A stretch of DNA of 64,000 nt. It comes from Verrucomicrobiota bacterium (lineage in GTDB: Bacteria > Verrucomicrobiota > Verrucomicrobiia > Verrucomicrobiales > Akkermansiaceae). The stretch covers positions 35,192 through 99,191 of the forward strand of contig JAURPJ010000062.1 of the NCBI GenBank assembly GCA_030835305.1. Direction: 5' to 3'. The notes beneath the pieces were generated by a model, which was not told the origin of the DNA, searched no databases, and worked only from the letters and a program-made list of their open reading frames with translations. Of this stretch, positions 53,422-61,734 are shown one piece after another (positions within the stretch are counted from its first letter, which is position 1; each line of letters begins with the position of its first letter). The translations under genes and the position numbers were made by a program.

Positions 53422-56400
53422 ATGCCAAGCAGTCTTCCCCCTGAGATTACCAAAGGTCTCAAATCTCTCCGTCAGCGAATCAGACGGATTCAGCTTTTCC
53501 GCGGCTTGCTTAAAACGACAAGCGTGATTCTGGTCGGGCTGCTTGCTATCGTCGCCATCGATTTCTTTTTGGCACCCCTGCCTTCGTGGGCGCGCGCCGG
53601 ACTTTTCTTCGCTTGGCTAGCCGCAGCTGGAATCGCGGTGGTTTTATTTATCGCAAAACCTTTGTTGACCAAGATCACCCTCGTGAAACTTGCGCGTTGG
53701 TTGGAGGAGCGGCACCCGGAGGTTCAGGAGAGAATCAGTACCGCGCTGGAGCTTTCCAATCATCCGGACGGGATTTCGCCCGAATTACTGACGGAACTTT
53801 CCAATGAAGCCGCTGCTGATATTAATACGGTCGATCCCCGGAAGGAGGTAGCTGGTAGCCGGGTGCGACGCTCGATGTGGCCGGTTGCGACAAGTTTGGT
53901 GGCAATCCTTGTTTTGGTGGCGGTTTGGCCGCGCGAAATGAGCCGCCTTTTGACCCGTGCGGTCTCTCCATTCACCGAACTGGGAAATGCCGGAGCTTTT
54001 CGCTTTGAGGTCAACCCCGGGGATCTCGAGGTGCTGGAGGGCGACGAAGTTCAGATCGATCTCACCTACACCGGAGAATTGAATAAACCTCTGGAATTGG
54101 TTTTCGAGAGGAATGGCAACATCGTAACGGAAACTCTCGAGCCAAGCTCTTCCGATGGTGACACTCATACCTACTCATACCATCTTCATTCGGCGGAAGC
54201 CGGGTTTAAGTATTCCGCACGGGTGGCCCGAAGTGAGAGTGACCGCTTCGAGGTGAAGGTTTACCCTCTGCCACGACTTCTGGAGCCAACGGTGATGTTA
54301 CAATATCCTCCCTACACCGAATGGCCGGAGCGGGAAGTTTCGCTGGGAACCGGAATTCAGGCCTTGGCAGGGACTGAAATGAAACTGAAAGGACGTTTCG
54401 ATACTCCGGTCGATCGGGGGGAGGTTCTTTTTGATTCGCAGCCGATGGGCGAGATCGAGCTGGAGCCCACGGCACGGGGAACGATTGTGACATGGGATCA
54501 GGTTTTGAAACCAGGACTTGATGGGGCTGCCTTGATGAAGGTGAAACATCGACTTGGTCGTGAACTCGACGCCGCGCAGTTCCAGCTTTTTGCCCAAGAG
54601 GACCCGGCTCCGGTTGTGGAGATTTTGACTCCGGCACAACGTGAGTTCCGGGTCAAACCCAGCGAGCAGGTCATTTTGACCTACTCGGCGGTCGAGCAGA
54701 TTGGGATCGCCAAGGTTGAGATCCAATTGGAAGTCAACGGGAAATCGGTCGAGCCTCTTGCCGAGCTCCTGCCGGAACGAATTGATGGTGCAAACGGAAA
54801 GCTCTGGGAAGGAGAGGCGATGGTGTTCCTCGGTAGCATCGTGGCAAAACACAAGGGTGCTAGACAGTTAAAGATGCGTCTCGCCATCAGCGACAATCGC
54901 CCGGAAGAACTCGAAGGTCCCGGCATCGGCTACTCGGAGTGGCTTGAGTTCAAGCTTGATGTGAATGCTGAATCACTGGTGCGGCAGGAATTACGAAATC
55001 AAGATAGCGATATTCAGAAGACCATTGAGGAAGCAATCAAGAAGGTTCATGAAGCCCGAAATAAGATGCACGATGCCAAGGGGCAACTCGACAAGGAGGA
55101 AGTCAGCGAGCGTGCGGAGAAGGTTCTGGCGCAGGCGCGTGAGAAGCTGGAAGACTCCCAAAAAGATCTCGCCGAACTCAGCGAGCGAATGAAACAGGGA
55201 GTTCAGGAACATCGACGAGACGATGTGGAACAGGCTGTTGCCAAGCTTGATGAGGCAAAGAAGTCTGTTGAAAATGCACCACTCCAAGACACCCCCGAAG
55301 CCCGCCGTGACGAAGTTGATAATGCCCTTCGGGAAAGCGAAGAGGCCATTAACGACCTTCAGGAATTGCGTCAGGAGGTTCAAAAGGATCAGCCCAAAAC
55401 CGACGACCTGGCCAAGCTGCAGGAGATGGCGCAGAAGCAGGAAGAACTGGCGCGTCAGGCCGCTGAAGAACAGCCCGATCAGGATTGGCAGAATGAGCAG
55501 CGCCAGATGCAGGAGCAGATCCGACAGGAAGTGCAGCAATCTCCGGAGGCGAAAGCCGCGGCGATTAAAGCACAAGCGGATCAAGCGATGGAGCTTTCAA
55601 AGGAGGCCCGGGAATTGAAGGAGGCCCAGGAAGAACTCTCGAAATTGAGCGAACAAGCAGATCCTGCTGCTCAAAAAATGAATGCCGAGCAGCTTAAAAA
55701 CGCACTCGCCCGGGAACAGCAGGACGCCTTGACCGAAGCTCGCGAGGAACTTGCAGAAGCGCGCCGTGACAAAGAGAGTGATCGTGCTGAAGATTTAAAT
55801 AAAGCAGTCAACGAGGCTAATCAGGCTGCCAACAAGGCGCGTCAATCGAAGCCCGGGGAAGCTGCCGAATCAGCAAAGAACGCTGCTGAGGAATTGGCGG
55901 AAAGTTCTGATCAATCGCCATCGCAGGAAGCTCTCAAGGAGAAGCAGGAGAAGCTTTCGGAAGCCTTCGAGGCGCTTGCGGAAGGAGATACCGAGAAAGC
56001 ACAGGAAGCTCTCGAAGAAGTTCAGGAAATGGCCAACCCACGGGAAATCGCCAAGGCCCTTGGTGAAGAGCAGAAGAAGGTCGCTGACGAGGCCCGACAG
56101 GAAATGAATGAGGCCAAGCGTGATAACGAAAATCGTGCCGATGATTTGGCCAAGGCTGCCGAGGAAGCAAACAATGCAGCCAATGAAGCCCGGCAGAACA
56201 ACCCCGAAGAAGCAGCGGAAGCGGCTCAAAAGGCGGCCGAGGAGCTAGCCAAAGGTGCCGAGAATTCTCCGACCCAGGAGGCTCTTCAGAACAAACAGGA
56301 GAAGATTGCCGAAGCTCTCGAGGCACTCGCCGATGGTGAAACGGAGAAGGCACAGGAGGCACTCAACGAGGTTCAAAATCTCCTTAATCCGCGGGAAATT

Positions 56401-58146
56401 GCCGAGGCCCTGGCCAGGGAACAACGTGAAGCGGCTCAAGAGTCCCGCGAAGAATTGGCTGAGGCCAGGAAGGATGGTGAAAATCACGCCGATGATCTTG
56501 CGAAGGCGACCGAAGAAGCCAACAAGGCTGCTAATGAAGCGCAACAAAACAATCCTGAGGTGGCTGCCGAGGCTGCCAAAAAAGCGGCCGAAGAGCTGGC
56601 TAAGGCTGCGGAAGAGTCTGGCGCACAGAAGTCTCTTCAAAACAGGCAGGAGAAGTTGGCGGAAGCTTTCGAAGCTCTTGCCGAAGGAAATGCTGCTGAA
56701 GCTCAAGCCACCTTGGAGGAGGTCCAAAATATTGCCGATCCGGATGATGTAGCCAGAGCACTGGCTGAAGCTCAAAATGATATTCTTGAGGGGGCGAAGG
56801 AAGAATTGAAGGATGCTCGAAGTGGTCAGGAAGCCCGTGCCGAGACCCTTCCCGAGGCAGTCGCAAAAGCCCAGGAAGCTCTCAGTGAAGCGATGAAGGC
56901 CGACGCCAAAACTGCTGTAGAAGCCGCTCAAAATGCGGCCGGGGAATTGGCCAAGGGTGCTGAGACTTCTCCGTCCCAACAATCGCTGCAAAAACAACAG
57001 GAGGCACTCGCCGAAGCTTTCGAAGCGCTTGCAGATGGAAACACCAATGGAGCTTTTGAAGCGCTCGAAGCAATGCAGGCCGAACGGTTGACGGATGCTT
57101 TGGAGCAAGCCTTGGCTCGTGAGCAGGAAGCAGTTGTTGAAGGAACCCGGCAGGAATTGAGTGAGGCCCGCGAGATGCAGGAAGCCCGCGCCAATGACCT
57201 TCCCGAAGCGTTGGCTCAAGCCGAGAGCGCGTTGCAGGAGGCGTTGCAGGGGAATCCGCAAGCCGCGGCGGACGCGGCCCAGGCAGCAGCCTCCGAACTT
57301 GCAAAAGGGGCGGAAGCTTTCGGCTCCCAGGAGGAATTACAGGAACGCCAGGAAGGAATTGCCGAAGCCTTGCAAGATCTTGCCGACGGTCGCGCCGATG
57401 AGGCTCTGGCCGCGCTTCAGGAAATGCAGAGCGAACGTGCCGCAGATTTGGCCCAAGCCATCGACGATGTTGCCGCAGTGGAAGGTGACCCTTTGAGTCA
57501 GGCAGCTCAGATGGCCGATCAAGGAGCACAGCAAGCAAGTCAGGCTTCACAAGCGCAGAAAGCCGGACAGGCCCGGCAAGCTGCCCAACAACACCAACAG
57601 GCCGCGCAAAAATTTGCCCAGGCCCAGCAGTCACTTCAAAGCGCTTCCCAGCAATTGGCTCAACAAGCCGCCCAGGCTGCGGAGCAAGGTGAGAATCCCA
57701 ATCAGGCGCCGGCGCCCGGAGACGCCATGGCCGAAGCTTTGCAGAAGAGCGCGCAGGCTGCGAACTCCGCTCAGTCGGGTCAGCAGCAACAGGCTGCGTC
57801 CCAGGCCCAGGCTGCCGCCGAGGCGCTGAAGCAAGCCGCAAGCGAAGCAATGTCCAATATGAAGCAAGGCGGTAAGCCCGGGGATCCCGCGCAAGCCAAC
57901 CAACCGGGCGATCCTGGAGATCAGGCAGCTCCTCCCAGCGATGAAGCCAAGGAGGGCGTACGACAGGCGCAGGCCGATCAAGGCGTCCCGGCCGAGTTGG
58001 CGAAGCTCGGAATCAATGCGGCGGACTGGGAGAAAATCCAGGCAACCCTCAAGACTGATGTCAGTGGATCCCGCCGCGCCGTCGTTCCCGAGGACTATCG
58101 AGGTTTGGTGCAAAAATACTTCGAGCAAGTCTCTAAAAAGAAATGA
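53422..58146 (+). CDS. Giant DUF4175-type membrane protein with five tandem 117-residue repeats
   Basis: The 1574-residue protein opens with a DUF4175-like region: two membrane helices (about 31-51 and 57-80), KLARWLEERHPEVQERISTALEL, a third helix at about 151-168, then beta-rich Ig-like segments (about 195-500; FRFEVNPGDLEVLEGDEVQID). From about 510 to 760 it is a Gln/Glu/Lys-rich coiled coil. Residues 761-1346 are five tandem repeats of 117-118 residues. The end (about 1350-1574) is Ala/Gln-rich, then GVPAELAKLGINAADWEKIQ and VVPEDYRGLVQKYFEQV, a typical end for this family. It probably crosses the inner membrane and extends into the periplasm. It overlaps the next gene by 4 bases. Confidence 0.88.
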   Translation: MPSSLPPEITKGLKSLRQRIRRIQLFRGLLKTTSVILVGLLAIVAIDFFLAPLPSWARAGLFFAWLAAAGIAVVLFIAKPLLTKITLVKLARWLEERHPEVQERISTALELSNHPDGISPELLTELSNEAAADINTVDPRKEVAGSRVRRSMWPVATSLVAILVLVAVWPREMSRLLTRAVSPFTELGNAGAFRFEVNPGDLEVLEGDEVQIDLTYTGELNKPLELVFERNGNIVTETLEPSSSDGDTHTYSYHLHSAEAGFKYSARVARSESDRFEVKVYPLPRLLEPTVMLQYPPYTEWPEREVSLGTGIQALAGTEMKLKGRFDTPVDRGEVLFDSQPMGEIELEPTARGTIVTWDQVLKPGLDGAALMKVKHRLGRELDAAQFQLFAQEDPAPVVEILTPAQREFRVKPSEQVILTYSAVEQIGIAKVEIQLEVNGKSVEPLAELLPERIDGANGKLWEGEAMVFLGSIVAKHKGARQLKMRLAISDNRPEELEGPGIGYSEWLEFKLDVNAESLVRQELRNQDSDIQKTIEEAIKKVHEARNKMHDAKGQLDKEEVSERAEKVLAQAREKLEDSQKDLAELSERMKQGVQEHRRDDVEQAVAKLDEAKKSVENAPLQDTPEARRDEVDNALRESEEAINDLQELRQEVQKDQPKTDDLAKLQEMAQKQEELARQAAEEQPDQDWQNEQRQMQEQIRQEVQQSPEAKAAAIKAQADQAMELSKEARELKEAQEELSKLSEQADPAAQKMNAEQLKNALAREQQDALTEAREELAEARRDKESDRAEDLNKAVNEANQAANKARQSKPGEAAESAKNAAEELAESSDQSPSQEALKEKQEKLSEAFEALAEGDTEKAQEALEEVQEMANPREIAKALGEEQKKVADEARQEMNEAKRDNENRADDLAKAAEEANNAANEARQNNPEEAAEAAQKAAEELAKGAENSPTQEALQNKQEKIAEALEALADGETEKAQEALNEVQNLLNPREIAEALAREQREAAQESREELAEARKDGENHADDLAKATEEANKAANEAQQNNPEVAAEAAKKAAEELAKAAEESGAQKSLQNRQEKLAEAFEALAEGNAAEAQATLEEVQNIADPDDVARALAEAQNDILEGAKEELKDARSGQEARAETLPEAVAKAQEALSEAMKADAKTAVEAAQNAAGELAKGAETSPSQQSLQKQQEALAEAFEALADGNTNGAFEALEAMQAERLTDALEQALAREQEAVVEGTRQELSEAREMQEARANDLPEALAQAESALQEALQGNPQAAADAAQAAASELAKGAEAFGSQEELQERQEGIAEALQDLADGRADEALAALQEMQSERAADLAQAIDDVAAVEGDPLSQAAQMADQGAQQASQASQAQKAGQARQAAQQHQQAAQKFAQAQQSLQSASQQLAQQAAQAAEQGENPNQAPAPGDAMAEALQKSAQAANSAQSGQQQQAASQAQAAAEALKQAASEAMSNMKQGGKPGDPAQANQPGDPGDQAAPPSDEAKEGVRQAQADQGVPAELAKLGINAADWEKIQATLKTDVSGSRRAVVPEDYRGLVQKYFEQVSKKK
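55702..57459 (+). repeat. Five in-frame tandem repeats of about 351 bases
   Basis: Repeat units start at 55702, 56056, 56407, 56758 and 57109: the first is 118 codons, the next four exactly 117. Each begins AL(A/G)xEQ, then RxELxEAR, EARADDL-like, an Ala/Glu helix with AAxELAKGAE, a block (S/T)QxxLQxxQExxAEAxEALADG, and ends with an AL.E.Q motif. Units 1-3 resemble each other most; units 4 and 5 are more alike each other. The DNA copies differ, so the duplication is not recent. Confidence 0.88.
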
Positions 58147-59195
58147 AAAAGCTTTCCTCAATCCTTTTCGGAATTCTTTTAACTATAACCGCGTCGGCTC
58201 AGGAAGTTGCTCCGACCGTCTTTGCCAGATGGAAGGACAAGGTCGATCCTTCGGTGGATCGTGGCCTGAATTATTTGGCTCTTAACCAACTGGATGACGG
58301 GAGTTATCCCGGAAGCTATGGTAATTCCTGCGGTATTCCGGCTCTTGCAGGAATGGCCTTTTTGTCCCGTGGTCATCTTCCAACCGAAGGCCCCTATGCG
58401 GATTCCCTGAACAAGATCATTGATTTTCTGATTGGAAGACAGAATCGGGAGGGGCTTTATACCGGCGGCCAATATGGCAGCGGTCCCATGTATGGACACA
58501 ATATCGCCACGCTCTTCTTGTCCGAGGTTTCAGGAATGGTGGACCCTGACCGGCAAAAGAAAATTAACGCAAGCCTCCCGCGGGCGCTGGCTCTGATCTT
58601 ACGTGCCCAGGCGGTGCAGAAATCTTCAAGGCATCAAGGTGGCTGGCGTTATCATCCAAATTCCCGGGATTCCGATACCTCGTGCAGCGGCTGGGCACTT
58701 ATGGCTCTGCGATCTGCAAAGCTCAACGGGGCCGATGTGCCGGACAAGGCGATTGCTGATGCTGTGGCTTATCTTTACGGCAACTTTTCCGGGAAGAACG
58801 GGCACTTTGGCTATTCCAGTCCGCACAATTCCAAAAATTCGCTGACCGGAATGGGGCTTCTTTGTTTGGAACTTTGTGGAGAGCACGGGAAGCCTGCGAC
58901 AATCAAGGCGGCGGATTATATTCTTGAGAGCTTTCGCGCGCTTGAAGGGGCTCAATTCGAATTTTACGGCAATTACTATAATGCCCAAGCGATGTTCCAA
59001 CTTGGCGGGAAGTATTGGGAAACCTATGCTGACTGGATGTACGAGACCTACTTGAAGAAGCAAAAAGAGGATGGCTCGTATTACAGTCGCGAAGCCGGTC
59101 AGGTCTACGGGACTGCGATGATGACCCTTGCTTTCACCGTTCCTTATCGTCAGTTGCCGATTTACCAGCGTGACGAGACAGTAGACGAAGAGTAG
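58143..59195 (+). CDS. Secreted squalene-cyclase/prenyltransferase-fold protein
   Basis: The 350-residue protein has a signal peptide (LSSILFGILLTITASAQ). The rest is a chain of alpha-alpha barrel repeats: GLNYLALNQLDDGSYPG, LIGRQNREGLYTG, RALALILRAQAVQKSSRHQGGWRYHP (shortened), DSDTSCSGWALMALRSAK, ADAVAYLYGNFSGKNGHFGYS, YLKKQKEDGSYYS, and GTAMMTLAFTVPYRQLPIYQ. This is the fold of terpene cyclases, prenyltransferases and complement C3-like domains; the catalytic DxDD of cyclases is absent, though DSDTSCSGW occupies an equivalent place. Such secreted forms are common beside DUF4175 genes in this superphylum; the role is unknown. Confidence 0.88.
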   Translation: MKKLSSILFGILLTITASAQEVAPTVFARWKDKVDPSVDRGLNYLALNQLDDGSYPGSYGNSCGIPALAGMAFLSRGHLPTEGPYADSLNKIIDFLIGRQNREGLYTGGQYGSGPMYGHNIATLFLSEVSGMVDPDRQKKINASLPRALALILRAQAVQKSSRHQGGWRYHPNSRDSDTSCSGWALMALRSAKLNGADVPDKAIADAVAYLYGNFSGKNGHFGYSSPHNSKNSLTGMGLLCLELCGEHGKPATIKAADYILESFRALEGAQFEFYGNYYNAQAMFQLGGKYWETYADWMYETYLKKQKEDGSYYSREAGQVYGTAMMTLAFTVPYRQLPIYQRDETVDEE

Positions 59196-59203
59196 CTTCA
59201 GGC

Positions 59204-59785
59204 ATGTCTGAGATTGAGGAACTTTATGAAGCACTCGAAGAAGCACGCGAGGCGGATCAGGTTGCGAGCGCGTGTGTGATTTATGAAGAAATCCTCACTG
59301 AAGAGGAAGTTGAGAATGTCTTGTCGACGCTCTTGTATGCGACCGACCTGATTGACTTTGGGAACTTTGCCCAGGCCGAGGCAACTCTCCATCGAATTGC
59401 GGAATTGTGTGATGACACAGAGGCCGAAGAACTTCTCCTATTCAATCTCGCGACGCTCCATGAGAAGAAGGGGCAATTTGCGGATGCCGAGAAGCATTAC
59501 CGACTCGCCCATGGGAAAAATACGACGCGTGGCGAGTTGCTGTTGATGGCCGCCAATATGGCTTTTCATCAGGGGGAACCGGCAAAGGCCGAGTATTTGG
59601 TGCGGGAAGGATTGAAATATCAGTGTGACCGCGATGAAGCCTATTCCAGTCTGGGCAGTTATCTCGCGAGTCAGCGGAGGTTCCTCGCGGCGAAAGCAGC
59701 TTTCGAGGAAGTACTGAAAATTGATCCGGATAATGAACATGCAGCCGAGTGGATCGAAGATCTCAATCAGCTTCTTCCGGATTAA
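59204..59785 (+). CDS. Tetratricopeptide-repeat protein
   Basis: The 193-residue acidic protein consists of TPR helices: YATDLIDFGNFAQAEATLHRI, LFNLATLHEKKGQFADAEKHYRLAHG, MAANMAFHQGEPAKAEYLVREGLKY, YSSLGSYLASQRRFLAAKAAFEEVLKIDPDN (shortened). About four to five TPR units are visible. No signal peptide, so it is cytoplasmic and probably a protein-binding adaptor. It begins 8 bases after the squalene-cyclase-fold gene and completes the three-gene unit; the convergent xer gene ends 7 bases later. Confidence 0.88.
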   Translation: MSEIEELYEALEEAREADQVASACVIYEEILTEEEVENVLSTLLYATDLIDFGNFAQAEATLHRIAELCDDTEAEELLLFNLATLHEKKGQFADAEKHYRLAHGKNTTRGELLLMAANMAFHQGEPAKAEYLVREGLKYQCDRDEAYSSLGSYLASQRRFLAAKAAFEEVLKIDPDNEHAAEWIEDLNQLLPD

Positions 59786-59792
59786 ACGCGTT

Positions 59793-60704
59793 TTATTTAG
59801 CTCTCGGGTGTGCTGAGTTATAAGCTTCACGAAGTCGTTCCTTGGTAACGTGCGTGTAGATTTGAGTTGTTGAAAGCGAGGCGTGTCCCAAGAGGGCTTG
59901 GACCGATCGGAGGTCAGCCCCGTGGTCCAGAAGATGTGTTGCAAATGAGTGCCTTAACTTGTGAGGAGTGACATTGAAAGAGATGCTCGACTGGGTGAGA
60001 TACTTTTTGAGAACCGAGTTCAGTGATCGGGTGGAGAGTCGTTTGCGAAGCTTGGATACGAAGAGGGGGCCTTCATGAACCCCGGCGATGCTACGGTATT
60101 TTTGCATCGCTTTCATGGCGTGCGAGCCGATGGGGACGAGGCGTTCCTTGGAACCTTTTCCGATCACCCGGACCGACTCATTGATAGAGTCGATGTTGTT
60201 CACATTCAACGACGCCAGTTCAGCGAGTCGAAGGCCTGTGGAGTAAAAGAGCTCGAGAATGGCAGCGTCGCGTTCCCGCATCCACGCTGGCGCTTGCCCT
60301 TGAAGCTCGGATTTCATGGGAAGTTCAAGAAGCTCTTCGATTTGACCTAGGGTGAGAACGACGGGCAGGGCCTTGTCTGCTTTGGGCAGTTCAACTTCGG
60401 CCACCGGGCTATTCGCGTAACCACGACGATGGACGAGGAATTTAAAAAAAGAGCGGTAGGCTGCAAAACGAAGTCGCACTGTACTGCGGGCGAGACCGTC
60501 TTTTTGAAGCTGGAAAAGATACGCACGGAATTGGTCGGAGGTCAGGTCGCGCCATCGTGAAAAGTTATCGCCGAGCCATTCCCGAAAAAGCCGCAGCGCC
60601 AGGGTATAATTCTCGAGCGTCTTCGGAGAAGAGTTTTTCTCGGTGGTCATGAATTCGATGAAGGAATTGACTTCATTATCAGTATGAACGCTCACGGCTT
60701 TCAT
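59793..60704 (-). CDS. xerC: Tyrosine recombinase (XerC/XerD)
   Basis: The 303-residue protein has an N-terminal SAM-like core-binding domain (about 10-100: FIEFMTTEKNSSPKTLENY, LRFAAYRSFFKFLVHRRGYANSPV, shortened) and the catalytic domain. Catalytic residues are visible: Arg in STGLRLAELASL, Lys in GKGSKERLVP, HxxR in PHKLRHSFATHLLD, His in LLGHASLSTTQ and the nucleophile Tyr in IYTHV. Length and context (no phage genes) fit the XerC/XerD pair that resolves chromosome dimers. Which of the two cannot be told. Confidence 0.92.
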   Translation of the reverse strand: MKAVSVHTDNEVNSFIEFMTTEKNSSPKTLENYTLALRLFREWLGDNFSRWRDLTSDQFRAYLFQLQKDGLARSTVRLRFAAYRSFFKFLVHRRGYANSPVAEVELPKADKALPVVLTLGQIEELLELPMKSELQGQAPAWMRERDAAILELFYSTGLRLAELASLNVNNIDSINESVRVIGKGSKERLVPIGSHAMKAMQKYRSIAGVHEGPLFVSKLRKRLSTRSLNSVLKKYLTQSSISFNVTPHKLRHSFATHLLDHGADLRSVQALLGHASLSTTQIYTHVTKERLREAYNSAHPRAK

Positions 60705-60843
60705 GATACAGAATTCCTAAAAGTCGTGAAACCTAAATCTTAGGCGAAGTCGCCTCGCGTTTGTCACTTTTTGGTTCCCACCCGGAGGGAAGGTTGGTCT
60801 CGCTTTTAGACTCAAGAAATTTGATCAAGAGACATCAAACCCC

Positions 60844-61611
60844 TTAAAGGGCGGACTTCCGTCGCTTCAATCTCCAAATCAACCCGCTCATTCCGAGGAT
60901 GAGTAGAGCGAGAAGAAGCCAGGCCCACCAAGGGATGGGAAGATCAGCTCTGAAGCTCATTGCCATGGGGTTCTCGAAGTAATCTTGAAGCTTAAAATTC
61001 CAGCTGACTGTTTTGCCATCGTCACTAACCAAGTGGGCGTTGTTCTCTCTCACTCTGCTTGGCAGGTGAATGGTGTATTTGAACGCTGCTGACCCGAGCA
61101 TTTTTGGTCTTTTGCTCACGACAGAGGGGAAGATCTCGTCTGGGCTTACCACGCGATCGAAGGCTGGTATGGCTCCTTCAAAGCGGAAATCAATATCGCC
61201 CATGATACTGTCCAGTTTATCCGGGTCGGCACCTGTCACCTCTGCAAAGATCGGCTTATTTCGCCCTGTGATAAAAAGAAGCTTACGGGCGTCAATAAAG
61301 TCTGCCTCCAAGTGGAAGATTGCCCGACCTGATCTCACCTCGAATGAGAGATCGGTGATCTCAATGAGGTCTTCTTTTTTGTCAATCAACTCTAGAGCTC
61401 TGATGAAGTCTTCCGGATCCCCGAGTTGACGCAGAGCAATGGATGGGATCTCGTAGTGGGAGACGACATGTCCCGAGGCATCTTCGTTAATCCAAATTTC
61501 TTCTTCTCCTTCCACGCATGACGTCAGTATTACAATCGGTAGAGAAAGGAGGTGGGCTAAAATCCATCGAAGCACAGTTCGAATACAAGTATGGTTGCTG
61601 TTCTTCGTCAA
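60844..61611 (-). CDS. Putative lipoprotein with C-terminal membrane helix (LppM-like)
   Basis: The 255-residue protein starts with TTG at 61611; a GTG at 61575 would give a cleaner signal. A lipobox-like LTSC follows a hydrophobic stretch (RWILAHLLSLPIVILTSC). The mature part has WINEDASGHVVSHYEIPS, close to the pattern of DUF3153/LppM-type lipoproteins (valine/aspartate-rich, ...DGSG.v...), then a beta-rich body and one membrane helix near the end (WWAWLLLALLILGMSGLIW) with a basic tail. It is probably anchored in the inner membrane. No partner is evident; it is divergent from cysI. Confidence 0.72.
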   Translation of the reverse strand: MTKNSNHTCIRTVLRWILAHLLSLPIVILTSCVEGEEEIWINEDASGHVVSHYEIPSIALRQLGDPEDFIRALELIDKKEDLIEITDLSFEVRSGRAIFHLEADFIDARKLLFITGRNKPIFAEVTGADPDKLDSIMGDIDFRFEGAIPAFDRVVSPDEIFPSVVSKRPKMLGSAAFKYTIHLPSRVRENNAHLVSDDGKTVSWNFKLQDYFENPMAMSFRADLPIPWWAWLLLALLILGMSGLIWRLKRRKSAL

Positions 61612-61734
61612 TGTTGGCGATTGGATACTTTTTTATTTGCATCGCCGGGTAAGATGGGGGACGCTCGCCGGGAAGAGTAACCTGACAAAGATTATCGGGT
61701 TAATTATATTTAAACGAGTCAATTGCTAAATCAA

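Noticed and set aside
56245..57850. Several long antisense frames within the repeat region of the giant protein
   Set aside because: They mirror the repetitive Ala/Glu/Gln codons and encode low-complexity Leu/Phe or Arg/Pro-rich sequence without family features.
61612..61734. Possible riboswitch ahead of cysI
   Set aside because: GC-rich repeats occur (cgccgggtaag and cgccgggaag) but no SAM or other known riboswitch core could be recognised.
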